Source: an uncultured Lachnospiraceae bacterium (GTDB lineage Bacteria > Bacillota > Clostridia > Lachnospirales > Lachnospiraceae). From it: 56,575 nt of DNA. The stretch is taken from NCBI GenBank assembly GCA_948470905.1, contig CAOKQK010000012.1, forward strand, positions 1 to 56,575, in the 5' to 3' direction. The translations under genes and the position numbers were made by a program. Numbering within the stretch: position 1 is the stretch's first letter; each line of letters opens with the position of its first letter. Positions 34,358-43,766 of the stretch are shown in pieces. A model generated the notes under the pieces. It was not told the origin of the DNA. It made no database searches and saw only the letters and a program-made list of their open reading frames with translations.

Positions 34358-35971
34358 TTACTGCTCGCCGGGAGCCTCCGTGGGAGTTGTATCCTCCGGG
34401 GAATTGTTTCCTTCCGATCCGGCATTTTCCTCCCTCTGGGCATAGACCTTGAGGTAATTCAGATTTCCCTTTTTGTCCTCCACGCTCACATTCTCAATAA
34501 GCTTCTCAATATATTCGGATGCCTGATCTGCTTTCAGCATGTTCTCAATATCAACGATCCACTCTGCCCTGCCCGGCGCTATATAATAGATCACATAGGA
34601 ATACGTATCCTCCGCGGGAGAGATCACTGCCGTATCACCGGCTGCACGGCTGCTGTCGGAGATCCACTCCTTCAATTCCCCGGAAAGCCTGGAGACAAAC
34701 AGCTCCTTGTACAATCCTCCCTCCGCAGGAGCAAAGGTCGGATCATTGTACTTATCGCACAGCTGGGCAAAACTTTCCTCCGTTGCCTCGCCGCTTTTCC
34801 ACTCGTCCAGGATTTCCTGACCGTTGCCTGAACTCGTCGTCACCACACGGGCATCCGCGGTTACAGCCTCAGTCCGATAACGCTTCTCAAACGCAAGCAC
34901 ATAATAGCGGTTATTAGCGGTATCCTCTATGACTGTGGTATCCCCGGCTTTCCTCTCCTCCGAGAACATCCAGTCACGCAGCAGATAAGCCAGGTCGGAA
35001 TACGCCACACCCGTGGTCTGCTCGCCTTCCGTCTTGACGGTCTTTTCCAGCTTGTCCGCCTCTGTCTTTGCAATCTCCATAGCCTTGGCTATCTCCGCCT
35101 CGGAAGGCTCGTACTCACCTGCCTCGCCTCCTTCCGTGCCCTCTGCAGGCGCCGCTGTCTCCACAGGATCCGCAAGCTCGGTAGGCTCCTTGGGAAGCTC
35201 CGCAGACACAGTGCTGAGACGATAATCCACAAGATCGTAACTGTTCTTATGTTCATCATAATATTGCTGGATCTCATCCTGCGTGAAAGTCATGGCACTG
35301 ACAATACTCTCGTAATATGCATTGGCATACATAAGCTCTTTCACATAGGGCTTAATCCTTGATTCCGTGGCATATGGTCCGTACATACTGCTGAGATACG
35401 CCTTTGCAGTAATGCCTTCCTCCGAGACATACTCCCGGAGCGTCTCCATATACTCCTTATAATTTCCATCCGTGTCGAACTCAAAGCCTGCGCCCCGCGC
35501 TTCCTTTGCCAAAGCCTTGTTCTGCTTGATCAGGTCCACTGCCATCTCATCAAAGAAATCCTTAAATGACATATCCTCGGAATACATCTGCTGAGAGAGA
35601 TCGCCGGACAGGTCCAGACCCGCATAATACAGCCATGCGCCGTCACCACTCAGGTAGTTGTTCATGGAAATATTATAATAATAATCATACTCTACCCTAC
35701 TGACCTTCTCCCCGTCTACGGTGATATAGGCGCCGTTCAATGTCAGGAACGTCCGGATCGGGAAGGAAGCTATGAAACATACCAGCGCTGCCACGATCAC
35801 AATCCCCGTGATCATGCCAATCTTCCTGTCCCTCTCATCCTTTGCCTTCTGTTCCTTCCTCCTCTGTACCTTACGGTCATACTTTGTTACTACCTTTTTC
35901 TTCTGTTCTTCTGCATCCTTTGTTTCTTTATTGCCGGTACTGCCGCCGCCGGCATTGTTAGAATTAGACAT
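34358..35971 (-). CDS. Membrane-anchored SurA/PrsA-like peptidyl-prolyl isomerase
   Basis: A 537-residue protein. A charged cytoplasmic stretch (KKKVVTKYDRKVQRRKEQK region) precedes one helix (~residues 53-75), after which the protein is extracellular. Residues ~85-240 are a SurA-N-like chaperone region, ~240-440 contain a split parvulin-like part with an inserted Glu/Ala/Pro linker, and ~395-500 resemble a PPIC domain. It probably folds exported proteins. The ATG at 35971 is chosen because AGGAGG precedes it; the upstream in-frame extension is only translation of the repeat element. Confidence 0.82.
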   Translation of the reverse strand: MSNSNNAGGGSTGNKETKDAEEQKKKVVTKYDRKVQRRKEQKAKDERDRKIGMITGIVIVAALVCFIASFPIRTFLTLNGAYITVDGEKVSRVEYDYYYNISMNNYLSGDGAWLYYAGLDLSGDLSQQMYSEDMSFKDFFDEMAVDLIKQNKALAKEARGAGFEFDTDGNYKEYMETLREYVSEEGITAKAYLSSMYGPYATESRIKPYVKELMYANAYYESIVSAMTFTQDEIQQYYDEHKNSYDLVDYRLSTVSAELPKEPTELADPVETAAPAEGTEGGEAGEYEPSEAEIAKAMEIAKTEADKLEKTVKTEGEQTTGVAYSDLAYLLRDWMFSEERKAGDTTVIEDTANNRYYVLAFEKRYRTEAVTADARVVTTSSGNGQEILDEWKSGEATEESFAQLCDKYNDPTFAPAEGGLYKELFVSRLSGELKEWISDSSRAAGDTAVISPAEDTYSYVIYYIAPGRAEWIVDIENMLKADQASEYIEKLIENVSVEDKKGNLNYLKVYAQREENAGSEGNNSPEDTTPTEAPGEQ

Positions 35972-35980
35972 TAATGATAC

Positions 35981-36190
35981 TCCTCCTATTCCAGTTCCGC
36001 TCTCTGCACTCCTACGCCCCTTTGTCTGGAAGAAAATTCCATCTGCCAAGGACTCAGCTGTAATTTCCTTCCGGGGCGTCTCCGTTTCGAGACTGTTTTT
36101 GCTTCTTGTTTTCCAGTTCCCGCCTGCGGGAACTTGTTCCGCTCTCTGCACTCAGTTCCCGCCTGCGGGAACCTACGCCCTGAGACTCTT
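35981..36190 (-). repeat. Dispersed leader repeat, copy C, long form (before the foldase gene)
   Basis: Read toward the gene: GGGCGTAG, palindrome GTTCCCGC-AG-GCGGGAAC, GTGCAGAGAGCGGAAC, a second palindrome, then a hairpin module with arms GACGCCCCGGAAG and CTTCCAGACAAAGGGGCG, then GTGCAGAGAGCGGAACTGGAATAGGAGG (given in two halves elsewhere), the last six bases being the ribosome site. The ~195 bp part is shared with copy D at 43270. Confidence 0.88.
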
Positions 36191-36238
36191 TTCAATTTGA
36201 ATAAGGTTATTTTATCTTATTTCCCGGTAAAAAGAAAG

Positions 36239-37912
36239 CTATTTCACATATTTTTCAAGCTTTTCTGCAATATTCTTAAGGCATCCCGGCTCAAAGGGGC
36301 TCATCAGGCCCACCTCTTTGATCATATTGGTAAAGAAATCGCTGGCGGAAAGCCTGCAAAGCTTCAGATAGCTCTCCCACGCGGCATCAAAGTCCTCGTC
36401 CATCCACACCTTGTACTGCAGGGCACAGGTCTGCGCCAGACAGTAATCAATATAATACAGCGGATAATTATAAATATGCAGCTGGTTCTGCCAGTAGCCT
36501 CCCTTCCCGTAAAAGGCATCATCCCCGTAATCCTGATGGGGCCTGTACTCCTTTTCCAGCTTCAGCCATGCGGCGTGACGCTCCGCGGGAGTCATTTCGG
36601 GATTTTCATATATAACGTGCTGGAACTCATCAACCATACATCCATAGGGGATGAACGCCGCAGAATCCTCCAGATGCATTTCTATATAATCGTCGGCACG
36701 CTCCCCGAAAAAGAGCGGCATCCACTTCTGGGTAAAAAATTCCATGGACATGGAATGGATTTCCGCCGTCTCCATGCCGATGTCGCTGTGCTCCCTTATG
36801 GGATCTTTCCCGGACAGATAGCCCTGGAAGGCATGTCCGCACTCATGGGTGATGACATCCACATCCCCGCTGGTGCCGTTGAAATTGGCAAACACAAAGG
36901 GAGAATTGTACAAGGGCATATAAGTCATGTAGCCCCCTGCCCGCTTAGTCTTGCGCCCCAGCACGTCAAACAGCTCATTCTCCATCATAAAATCATAAAA
37001 TTCCTTCGTCTCCGGGGACAGTTCGCTGTACATCTTCTGCCCTGCTGCCAGGATCTCCTCAGGCGTGCCGTCAGGGGCAGGATTGCCGTCCTTAAAGTAC
37101 ACCGACCCGTCGATAAATTTAAGCTTATCCAGCCCCAGCCTCTCTCTCCTGCGCTCGTGCAGCTGCTCCGCGAAAGGCACAAAATACTCCTTCACCTGGC
37201 TGCGGTAAGCCTCCACCTCCTTCTTGCCATAGCAGTTGCGGTGCATGCGGTAATACCCCAGCTCCAGATAATTCTCATACCCCATCTTCCTGGCCTGCTC
37301 GGTGCGGTTTTTTACCAGCCTGTCAAAGATCTCGTCCAGCTTCTGCGCATTTTCGGCATAGAAGTCACTGGTCTTTTTCCAGGCTGCCTCCCTCACACTG
37401 CGGTCAGGGCTTACACGGTAGGGACGCAGCAGGGAGAGATTCAGCTCCTGGCCGTCAAATTCAATCTTTGCCCCTGCGATGATCTTATTGTATTCCAGGA
37501 CCAGCGCATTTTCCTCCTGCATCAGGGGGATCAGCTCCTGGCTCATTGCCTTCTGGGCAATCTCCATATTCTTAAAAGCCACAGGACCGATCTTCCCCTC
37601 CAGCTCTTTTCTGTAAGGGGAGGCATACAGCTTCTTCTGATACTCCAGCACCAGATTCCTGTAGACGGGCTCCTTCTCGTCGTAAAACTCATGCTCTCTG
37701 CTGTAAAATTCATCGGCGGTATCCACATCATAACGAATATTGGCAATGGTCATGGCGGTGTCCACCCTGTCGGTCAGTTTATAAAACTTCTGATGCACCG
37801 CAAACTGTTCCTCGCCGCTTCCCGCCGCGTCAAACTCCTCCATAAGTGTCTTCATCTCTTTTTCAACCTGTTCAAAATCCACACGTTCATATGGCATGTC
37901 CTTAAACTTCAT
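36239..37912 (-). CDS. pepF: M3-family oligoendopeptidase F
   Basis: A 557-residue zinc oligopeptidase of the M3 family. The zinc site THECGHAFQGYL is near residue 355 and the third ligand lies in the following ETAEIHSMSMEFF. No signal peptide, so it degrades peptides in the cytoplasm. GAGGAGAAGGAT precedes the ATG. It lies upstream of the foldase gene on the same strand, with the repeat element between. Confidence 0.94.
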   Translation of the reverse strand: MKFKDMPYERVDFEQVEKEMKTLMEEFDAAGSGEEQFAVHQKFYKLTDRVDTAMTIANIRYDVDTADEFYSREHEFYDEKEPVYRNLVLEYQKKLYASPYRKELEGKIGPVAFKNMEIAQKAMSQELIPLMQEENALVLEYNKIIAGAKIEFDGQELNLSLLRPYRVSPDRSVREAAWKKTSDFYAENAQKLDEIFDRLVKNRTEQARKMGYENYLELGYYRMHRNCYGKKEVEAYRSQVKEYFVPFAEQLHERRRERLGLDKLKFIDGSVYFKDGNPAPDGTPEEILAAGQKMYSELSPETKEFYDFMMENELFDVLGRKTKRAGGYMTYMPLYNSPFVFANFNGTSGDVDVITHECGHAFQGYLSGKDPIREHSDIGMETAEIHSMSMEFFTQKWMPLFFGERADDYIEMHLEDSAAFIPYGCMVDEFQHVIYENPEMTPAERHAAWLKLEKEYRPHQDYGDDAFYGKGGYWQNQLHIYNYPLYYIDYCLAQTCALQYKVWMDEDFDAAWESYLKLCRLSASDFFTNMIKEVGLMSPFEPGCLKNIAEKLEKYVK

Positions 37913-38107
37913 ATCCTTCTCCTCTTTTCCGCACCAAAAAAGGCGCTCACTATCTCATTATTTTACATGATTTATCGGTTTATGTAAATATGAAACATGC
38001 AAACTTGTCTTCAACCGGTAACAGTTCGGACGACATTTGGCAGTATGTGACCATTACTCATTGCCTGCAGGAGTAAAGCTACAGGAAACTTGCTATATTA
38101 ATGTGTG

Positions 38108-38136
38108 TTGACATCTACTTAAGTATGGAGTATATT
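38108..38136 (+). promoter_or_regulatory. Candidate sigma-A promoter for the 2H phosphoesterase gene
   Basis: TTGACA (38108-38113) and TATATT (38131-38136) are exactly 17 bp apart, about 58 bp before the start codon. Confidence 0.7.
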
Positions 38137-38194
38137 GGCATAAACATATTGATAAAGAGAAAGAATCAGGGGATCTGTGACGGGAGGCAAAACC

Positions 38195-38734
38195 ATGCAA
38201 TATGCAATAGAACTGTATTATGATGAAAAAACAGAAAAACAGTTATTTCAATTAGCTCAGGGAATCGCAGACAGGAAAATCAGCACAAAATTTTTGGAAT
38301 GGCAGACAAGACCGCATCTTACCCTGGCCTGCTTCCATGATGTGGATGAGAACGAATGTATAAGAAAATTAAAAGTATTTGCAGAAAACCATCATGCAAT
38401 GCCTGCATATATTGGCTCTGTGGGAATGTTTAACGATACAAAAACGGTTTTTGTATCGCCTGTGATGACCAGCAGTATGTATCAGTTTCAAAGAGAATTA
38501 CACACAGCTCTGAAAGGCTTTGACACAAAGGGATTGGAATGGTACTGCCCCGATCGTTGGGTTCCACATTGTACAATAGCACTCACAAAAGATGATGATG
38601 ATGAAGCATTTTTTAAAGCCAGCAATTACATATTACATGAATTTAAAAAAATATCTGGAAAGTTTGAATCTGTTGGCTTAGTTAAAATTACATTTCCAGT
38701 GGAAGAAATCTTCACAGCAGAACTTGCCTTGTGA
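38195..38734 (+). CDS. 2'-5' RNA ligase / 2H phosphoesterase family protein
   Basis: A 179-residue protein with the two histidine motifs of the 2H superfamily: RPHLTLACF at about residue 38 and VPHCTIALT at about 122. Members cleave or form 2'-5' or cyclic phosphates on RNA or nucleotides; the substrate is unknown. GGGAGG precedes the ATG at 38195; a GTG 18 bp upstream is less likely. It appears to be a single-gene unit. Confidence 0.88.
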   Translation: MQYAIELYYDEKTEKQLFQLAQGIADRKISTKFLEWQTRPHLTLACFHDVDENECIRKLKVFAENHHAMPAYIGSVGMFNDTKTVFVSPVMTSSMYQFQRELHTALKGFDTKGLEWYCPDRWVPHCTIALTKDDDDEAFFKASNYILHEFKKISGKFESVGLVKITFPVEEIFTAELAL

Positions 38735-38799
38735 AAAGAAAAAGAGCGCTTTCTCCATTGACAGTAACGATTTTCCAACAATTTTTCCTGCCGGTCATC

Positions 38800-38828
38800 T
38801 TGCACCCTGCGCAAAGATGTGCTAAAGT
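38800..38828 (+). promoter_or_regulatory. Candidate promoter for the two-helix membrane protein gene
   Basis: TTGCAC (38800-38805) and TAAAGT (38823-38828) with a 17 bp spacer, about 44 bp before the start codon. Confidence 0.45.
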
Positions 38829-38871
38829 TATTATGTAATGTCTTTATTTTTTTATGAGATGGAGGATGAAA

Positions 38872-40077
38872 ATGTTTGAAGAATTAAAAAAAGCATCATT
38901 CAAAAAAAGTATTGCCCTTGCCGTTCTCTTTATAATCATTGGCATCGTCTTAGTGGTCCTGCAGGCACAAAATGTGTTTTATACCATCTTTGGCTATGTT
39001 GACTTCAAATCGCTGGGTCCTGACGAGATCAAGTCCCAGCTGGTGGAAGTGGACCTTGACGCTAACTTCGGCTGCTACCTGGAAATATACGAGCGCAATA
39101 CAAAGACAAACGCAAAAAAGACGACAGATCTCTTTTATGTCATCTGGACCGGCGATGAAAACGATGTGGAATATCGCTATATGAGCATCAAGGTTCCGCC
39201 TTCCTACGAGAAGGTCATGGAGCAGATGTCGGAGTACACGCAAAATCAAATGTACTCTGATCCAGTGCATTTTGTGGGCAAGATCAAAAAGCTAGAAAAT
39301 GAGGACTACTATTATTTCAAGGAATACTTCAAGGATGCCGGGTGGTCGGATGAAGAGATCGAGGCTTCCACTTTGCCCTACTACATAGAATATTATCATG
39401 ATACCTTCAGCATGGGTACCATATTCTGTCTGGTATTCTTCGGCGGCGTGGCGCTCATCATCGCCGGCATTTACAGGATCATCAAGGGCAAGACCGGCGG
39501 TTTCTTAAAGAAGCTCCGGGAGGATATCCGGATTTCCGGCTATGCAGACTCCTATGTGGAGTCCGATTATAACTCTGCACAGAATATTACCAAAAACGAC
39601 GATATCAAAATGGGACGTCTCATGACCTATTACCACTCCGGCGCCGATTACAGGGCAATCCCCCACAACAAGGTCATGTGGGCATACCAGGTTACTACCA
39701 CACACCGCACCAACGGCATCAAGACCGGCACCACCTACAGCGTGCTCTATTATATAGACGGCTATAAGAACGCCATCACTCTTGGCGTTGCCAACGAGGC
39801 GACGGCGTTGGAAATTCTCAGACGTCTGAATGAAACCTGCCCCTGGATTGTGATAGGCTTCTCTGACGAGCTGAAAAAGCTCTTTAACAAGAACCGTGCA
39901 GAGTTTCTGCAGCTGCGCTACAACACCGTGGAGCACACTCCCCTGGAACCCGGCTTTAACAATGCTTACCAGGACAGCAACGATGCTTACAGCCAGAATG
40001 GAAATAATATGACTCAAAGCCAGACAGGCGATACCGCTCAAAGCCAGACTGGCAGCAGTGATAATCCAACCACGTAA
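38872..40077 (+). CDS. Two-helix membrane protein of unknown function
   Basis: A 401-residue protein. One helix is at residues ~13-34, then a ~140-residue segment likely outside, a second helix at ~185-207, and a cytoplasmic C-terminal half of ~190 residues. The tail is rich in Gln, Asn and Ser with a repeated TQSQTGD unit. I do not recognise a named domain with certainty; it resembles uncharacterised Lachnospiraceae membrane proteins. GGAGG lies 6 bases before the ATG. A clear terminator follows. Confidence 0.8.
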   Translation: MFEELKKASFKKSIALAVLFIIIGIVLVVLQAQNVFYTIFGYVDFKSLGPDEIKSQLVEVDLDANFGCYLEIYERNTKTNAKKTTDLFYVIWTGDENDVEYRYMSIKVPPSYEKVMEQMSEYTQNQMYSDPVHFVGKIKKLENEDYYYFKEYFKDAGWSDEEIEASTLPYYIEYYHDTFSMGTIFCLVFFGGVALIIAGIYRIIKGKTGGFLKKLREDIRISGYADSYVESDYNSAQNITKNDDIKMGRLMTYYHSGADYRAIPHNKVMWAYQVTTTHRTNGIKTGTTYSVLYYIDGYKNAITLGVANEATALEILRRLNETCPWIVIGFSDELKKLFNKNRAEFLQLRYNTVEHTPLEPGFNNAYQDSNDAYSQNGNNMTQSQTGDTAQSQTGSSDNPTT

Positions 40078-40096
40078 AATATTATAAAATCCGCAG

Positions 40097-40129
40097 AAAG
40101 CAGCAGGAACCCTTACCCTGCTGCTTTTT
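40097..40129 (+). terminator. Intrinsic terminator between convergent genes
   Basis: AAAGCAGCAGG and CCTGCTGCTTT form an 11 bp perfect stem around nine bases, then TTTTT. It ends the upstream plus-strand gene just before the convergent permease. Confidence 0.9.
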
Positions 40130-40142
40130 CCATATCTGACTG

Positions 40143-42548
40143 CTATTCCAGCCCCCTTAACCGTTCCACCAGCGCTTCCCTTGAAAAGCTTCTCATAGAT
40201 ACAAAGGTAATGGCAAGAGGCACAAGCGTCAGCACCCCCGCATAGGCAATGGCGAAAACCGCCGGAAACCGAAACGCCATATAGATTGCCCCGTTATTGT
40301 AGAGCATATCGCTCATCACATAACCGCATGCCGTCCCCACAGTCATTGTCACACCCACGGTAACAAGGACCAGAAACAGGCTTTCTCCAAGAAGCATTTT
40401 CCGGATCTGCCCTCTGCTCATGCCGATGGATTCCAGCATTGCAAGCTCCTGCTTCCGGGTGACAATATTTGTGATCAGCGTGTTCATCATGCTCAAAATA
40501 CTGAACATCATAATGAAAATCGAAAGCCCGCTGATAGCCCCAAATATCTGATCTGCAGACTGTGCATAGGCAACCCTGCGCTCAGCAAGCGTCTCCAGGG
40601 TCAATACAGGATTTTCACCGACCATTTCCGCAAGATGCTCTCCCACTGCGGCTTCCTTATCCGCTTCGGTTGAGATGACCAAGTGGGCATTTAAACTGTC
40701 GTAGGACAACCACTGTAAAATTGCCTGTTCCGGCATCAAAAACCATCCCTCTATGCCATTATTGTCAATGACATATCTGTCATTTAAAATGCCGATTACC
40801 GTGACATTTTTTTCAGTGTCTTTGCTGCCGTCATAATAATGAAAGGTAATGGTATCGCCCACGGCAAATTTCCAGCCAAATATTTCTTCCACAACCTTGT
40901 TGCCTGCCACCAGGACACAGTCCCCGCTCATGAGCTTCCCATAGTCGGCGGACCCCTCCTCCAGATATCTGCCTATCCCTTTCGTCTCCTCCTCCGTCAT
41001 GGGATAGACCACATCATTATTGTTGTATTCATCCCTTTGAGGATGATCATACCTGACGCCAAAGCCCTTAATCTCAGCTACTTTCTTAACCCCATCCAAA
41101 GCCTCTATCTGACGTACCATTTCCCGGCCAAGGGGCGCCTGGGCCTGCAGGCCGCTCATTCCGTATTCGTTCAGGCTGATGGCGGAAGAAGAATACTGAA
41201 TATGAAATTCAGCGTCCTTGAAGTATCCCTGCCTTGCAAAATTTTCCTTTTTAAACGAAGACATATAGGTTGCTGCCGTCATAAAAAGAATACCGCCAAG
41301 AGCCAGGGAAACAAATGTGATCACAGCCTTCTTCCTGTTTTTTGAAAAATTCATCATCCCCAGGCCAAGGGGCGTCAGCCTGCGGCACAGCTTTTTATTC
41401 GCCGCCTTTTTCATTCCCTCCTGGGGCACATACCGCAGGGCTTCCATGGGGGAAACAGCAGCTGCAAGCCGCGCGGGCTTGCGGACTGAAATTATGGTAA
41501 TGACATATATGACCACAAATACAACCGCTGTGATCAAAAGGGTATTCAACACATGAAAACCGCCCGGAATCATGAAATATCCTGCGATACCTCCTATGAA
41601 GATGCCAATGGGCGCAGACCGGAGAAACAGCGCCCCTCCCTCACGGGAGACAAATTTCCTGATCTGCTTCTTTGTCATACCCACAGTGCGAAGCTGCCCG
41701 AACTGATGGATCCTGCCAATGACTGACAGATAAAACACACCATAGATCACAAGGATACAGGCGACTAATATGACCATACCGACCAAGCCATAAATCATCA
41801 CAGACTGCATATCAAGGGACAGGGAGTCCATAAATGCCCTGGACGGATTGACATATTTCCTCTCAATTCCCACGTCGCTTCCGATCAGATACATCAGCTC
41901 CCTGCAATCCTCCGAGTACATTGCCTCCGCGCCGTACAGTCTGGCATGCACCTCATACGGCGCATCCTTCAGCTGGCTGCCGTTCCTGGCATAGCTTTCG
42001 GAAAAAAATACGGAAAACTGCTTCGCCGTGTCACCCCCCTTTAAAATCCCCGAGACCGTAAAGGTTTCTGTACACCCATCGTAAAAATGAAAGGTCACTC
42101 TGCTGCCGGCAACAGGCTCCACACCCATCTTCTTAAGCATTGCAGCCTGAGCCGCAATCTCATTTTCCGCCTCGGGCAGCCTGCCGCTCTCCAATTCCCC
42201 GATCCGGATCTGATCCGACAGCCCGCTCACATAATACGGCATCACATCAAAACCCTCCATCTCGGAAAGAACTCCTGTTTTTACCCGTATCTGACAGGCG
42301 ATGCGGTCATCCCGCTCAAGCTTCTCTGCCTGTTCTTCCGTCAGGTTATAATAGCTGACCTGCTGTCTGTGGGAAAGCTCTGTCTTTTCCTGCTGCTTCT
42401 GTCCCGCCGCAAACATAAGGATCGCCGTCAGCAGGGCAGACGCCAAAACAATCGTGATCATCACAAAAATATTGCGCATACGGCTGGCTTTTAAGCTCTG
42501 CCTCGACATAAGGGAAATCATTTTTGACGATATCATTTTACTGCTCAT
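40143..42548 (-). CDS. FtsX-like ABC transporter permease
   Basis: An 801-residue permease with one helix near residues 25-45, a large extracellular domain, three helices at ~255-360, another extracellular domain, and three helices near the end (~690-790). Two copies of the FtsX core end in the typical MLESIGMSRGQIRKMLLGES-type loop (in pieces, ~705-725) and RTVGMTKKQIRKFVSREG (~290). It forms an exporter or peptide-antibiotic resistance module (MacB/BceB superfamily) with the ATPase encoded 43 bp upstream. AGAGGGGTG precedes the ATG. Confidence 0.92.
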   Translation of the reverse strand: MSSKMISSKMISLMSRQSLKASRMRNIFVMITIVLASALLTAILMFAAGQKQQEKTELSHRQQVSYYNLTEEQAEKLERDDRIACQIRVKTGVLSEMEGFDVMPYYVSGLSDQIRIGELESGRLPEAENEIAAQAAMLKKMGVEPVAGSRVTFHFYDGCTETFTVSGILKGGDTAKQFSVFFSESYARNGSQLKDAPYEVHARLYGAEAMYSEDCRELMYLIGSDVGIERKYVNPSRAFMDSLSLDMQSVMIYGLVGMVILVACILVIYGVFYLSVIGRIHQFGQLRTVGMTKKQIRKFVSREGGALFLRSAPIGIFIGGIAGYFMIPGGFHVLNTLLITAVVFVVIYVITIISVRKPARLAAAVSPMEALRYVPQEGMKKAANKKLCRRLTPLGLGMMNFSKNRKKAVITFVSLALGGILFMTAATYMSSFKKENFARQGYFKDAEFHIQYSSSAISLNEYGMSGLQAQAPLGREMVRQIEALDGVKKVAEIKGFGVRYDHPQRDEYNNNDVVYPMTEEETKGIGRYLEEGSADYGKLMSGDCVLVAGNKVVEEIFGWKFAVGDTITFHYYDGSKDTEKNVTVIGILNDRYVIDNNGIEGWFLMPEQAILQWLSYDSLNAHLVISTEADKEAAVGEHLAEMVGENPVLTLETLAERRVAYAQSADQIFGAISGLSIFIMMFSILSMMNTLITNIVTRKQELAMLESIGMSRGQIRKMLLGESLFLVLVTVGVTMTVGTACGYVMSDMLYNNGAIYMAFRFPAVFAIAYAGVLTLVPLAITFVSMRSFSREALVERLRGLE

Positions 42549-42591
42549 TTCTACACCCCTCTTTACGCACGCCTGACTCCATGGGCTGCGC

Positions 42592-43263
42592 TTAATTTTT
42601 ATTTACTATCCTTCCATCTTCTATGCGGATTCTCACGTCCGCCTTTTCCGCAATTTCAGGATTGTGCGTGATCATCACGATTGTCTGGCGGAATTTGTGG
42701 CTTGTCATTTTCAAAAGCTCCACAACCTTATCACTGGTACGGCTGTCCAGGTTCCCTGTAGGCTCGTCAGCCAGGATAATCGCCGGCTTTGACACCAGTG
42801 CCCGCGCGATGGCTACCCGCTGCTGCTGGCCGCCCGAAAGATGGCTGGGGTAATTGGGAAGTTTCCCATCAAGCTCCAGAAAATGCACAATCTCATTCAA
42901 AAATTCCTGATCTTCTGTCCTGCCGTCCAGACGGACAGGCAGCACAATATTTTCATACGCCGTGAGATAGGGAATAAGATTATAATTTTGAAAGATAAAG
43001 CCTATCCTCTGACGTCGGAATACAGTCAGCTGCTCCTCCGTCATCTTTTCAAGATTCTTGTCTTCCACCTGCACACCGCCCGAGGTGGGAGTATCCAGGC
43101 CGCCCAGCAGATTCAACAGGGTGGATTTCCCGCTGCCCGATGTACCGATAATGGCTGCAAACTGCCCGCTCTCCACGGACACGTCCACATCATCCAATGC
43201 CTTTACAAGGCTCTCATCCCTGCCGTAATACTTTTTCAAATGAAATGCGTTTAAGATAGCCAT
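42592..43263 (-). CDS. ABC transporter ATP-binding protein (MacB/LolD type)
   Basis: A 223-residue ATPase: Walker [10 protein letters not shown], signature [15 protein letters not shown], Walker [12 protein letters not shown] and switch His in MITHNPEIA. The set matches subunits of MacB/LolD/BceA exporters that pair with FtsX-like permeases, here the next gene. Its ribosome site AGGAGG is the end of repeat copy D. Confidence 0.95.
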   Translation of the reverse strand: MAILNAFHLKKYYGRDESLVKALDDVDVSVESGQFAAIIGTSGSGKSTLLNLLGGLDTPTSGGVQVEDKNLEKMTEEQLTVFRRQRIGFIFQNYNLIPYLTAYENIVLPVRLDGRTEDQEFLNEIVHFLELDGKLPNYPSHLSGGQQQRVAIARALVSKPAIILADEPTGNLDSRTSDKVVELLKMTSHKFRQTIVMITHNPEIAEKADVRIRIEDGRIVNKN

Positions 43264-43269
43264 GATAAG

Positions 43270-43461
43270 TCCTCCTATTCCAGTTCCGCCTCTCCGCTTC
43301 TACGCCCCCTTGTCTGGGAGCAATTTTCAGCTGCAAAATACGCATCTGAAAATTCTCCCGGGGCGTCTCCACTGCGAGGCTGTTTTAAATTTCCTCTTGA
43401 CATTTCTTAGCTGGATTATTCCAGTTCCACTTGTGGGAACTTGTTCCGATCTCTTACACAG
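43270..43461 (-). repeat. Dispersed leader repeat, copy D, long form (before the ABC ATPase gene)
   Basis: Read toward the gene: AGAGATCGGAACAA, a degenerate palindrome GTTCCCAC-AA-GTGGAAC, a spacer, hairpin arms GACGCCCCGGGAG...CTGAAAATT and AATTTTCAG...CTCCCAGACAAGGGGGCG, then GCGGAGAGGCGGAAC-TGGAATAGGAGG. Element architecture matches copy C over ~195 bp. Confidence 0.88.
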
Positions 43462-43501
43462 TATCATATTCTATTTTCAATGATTTACAATACAGGGCGC
43501 A

Positions 43502-43606
43502 GATTCTAATATCCACAGTGCATATTCTAAATAACAATTCGGTAAACTGCTGGGATTCTAAGGCTCTCTTGGATAAAAATGCAGTGAACTGCTGCGATTC
43601 TAAGGC
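43502..43606 (+). repeat. Direct repeats in the AraC gene upstream region
   Basis: GTAAACTGCTGGGATTCTAA (43543 on) and GTGAACTGCTGCGATTCTAA (43585 on), each followed by GGC, recur 42 bp apart. Two shorter ATTCTAA copies lie at about 43503 and 43524. With repeat copy D they fill the ~500 bp between the divergent ABC and AraC genes. They could be operator sites. Confidence 0.6.
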
Positions 43607-43766
43607 AGAATCTATAATTTCGCAATTTTTATCAATTATAAAGACAATAAATACGCTATAATAATATGAGATGGAAAAAGTGCGGAAGCAGACTTCCAAA
43701 TTCCAGATTGACATTAAAGAGGGAATTTTTCACACATTCTAATGAAACTCACAAGGAGGTATGCAT

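Noticed and set aside
35986-36195. Small minus-strand frame with FPQAGT repeats
   Set aside because: Translation of the dispersed palindromic repeat; the same peptide arises wherever the element lies.
36134-37987. 617-codon open frame on plus strand
   Set aside because: It is antisense to pepF, whose HECGH motif and ribosome site are clear; the predicted product resembles no family.
43454-43714. 86-codon minus-strand frame with ALESQQFT repeats
   Set aside because: Direct DNA repeats in an intergenic region; no ribosome site.
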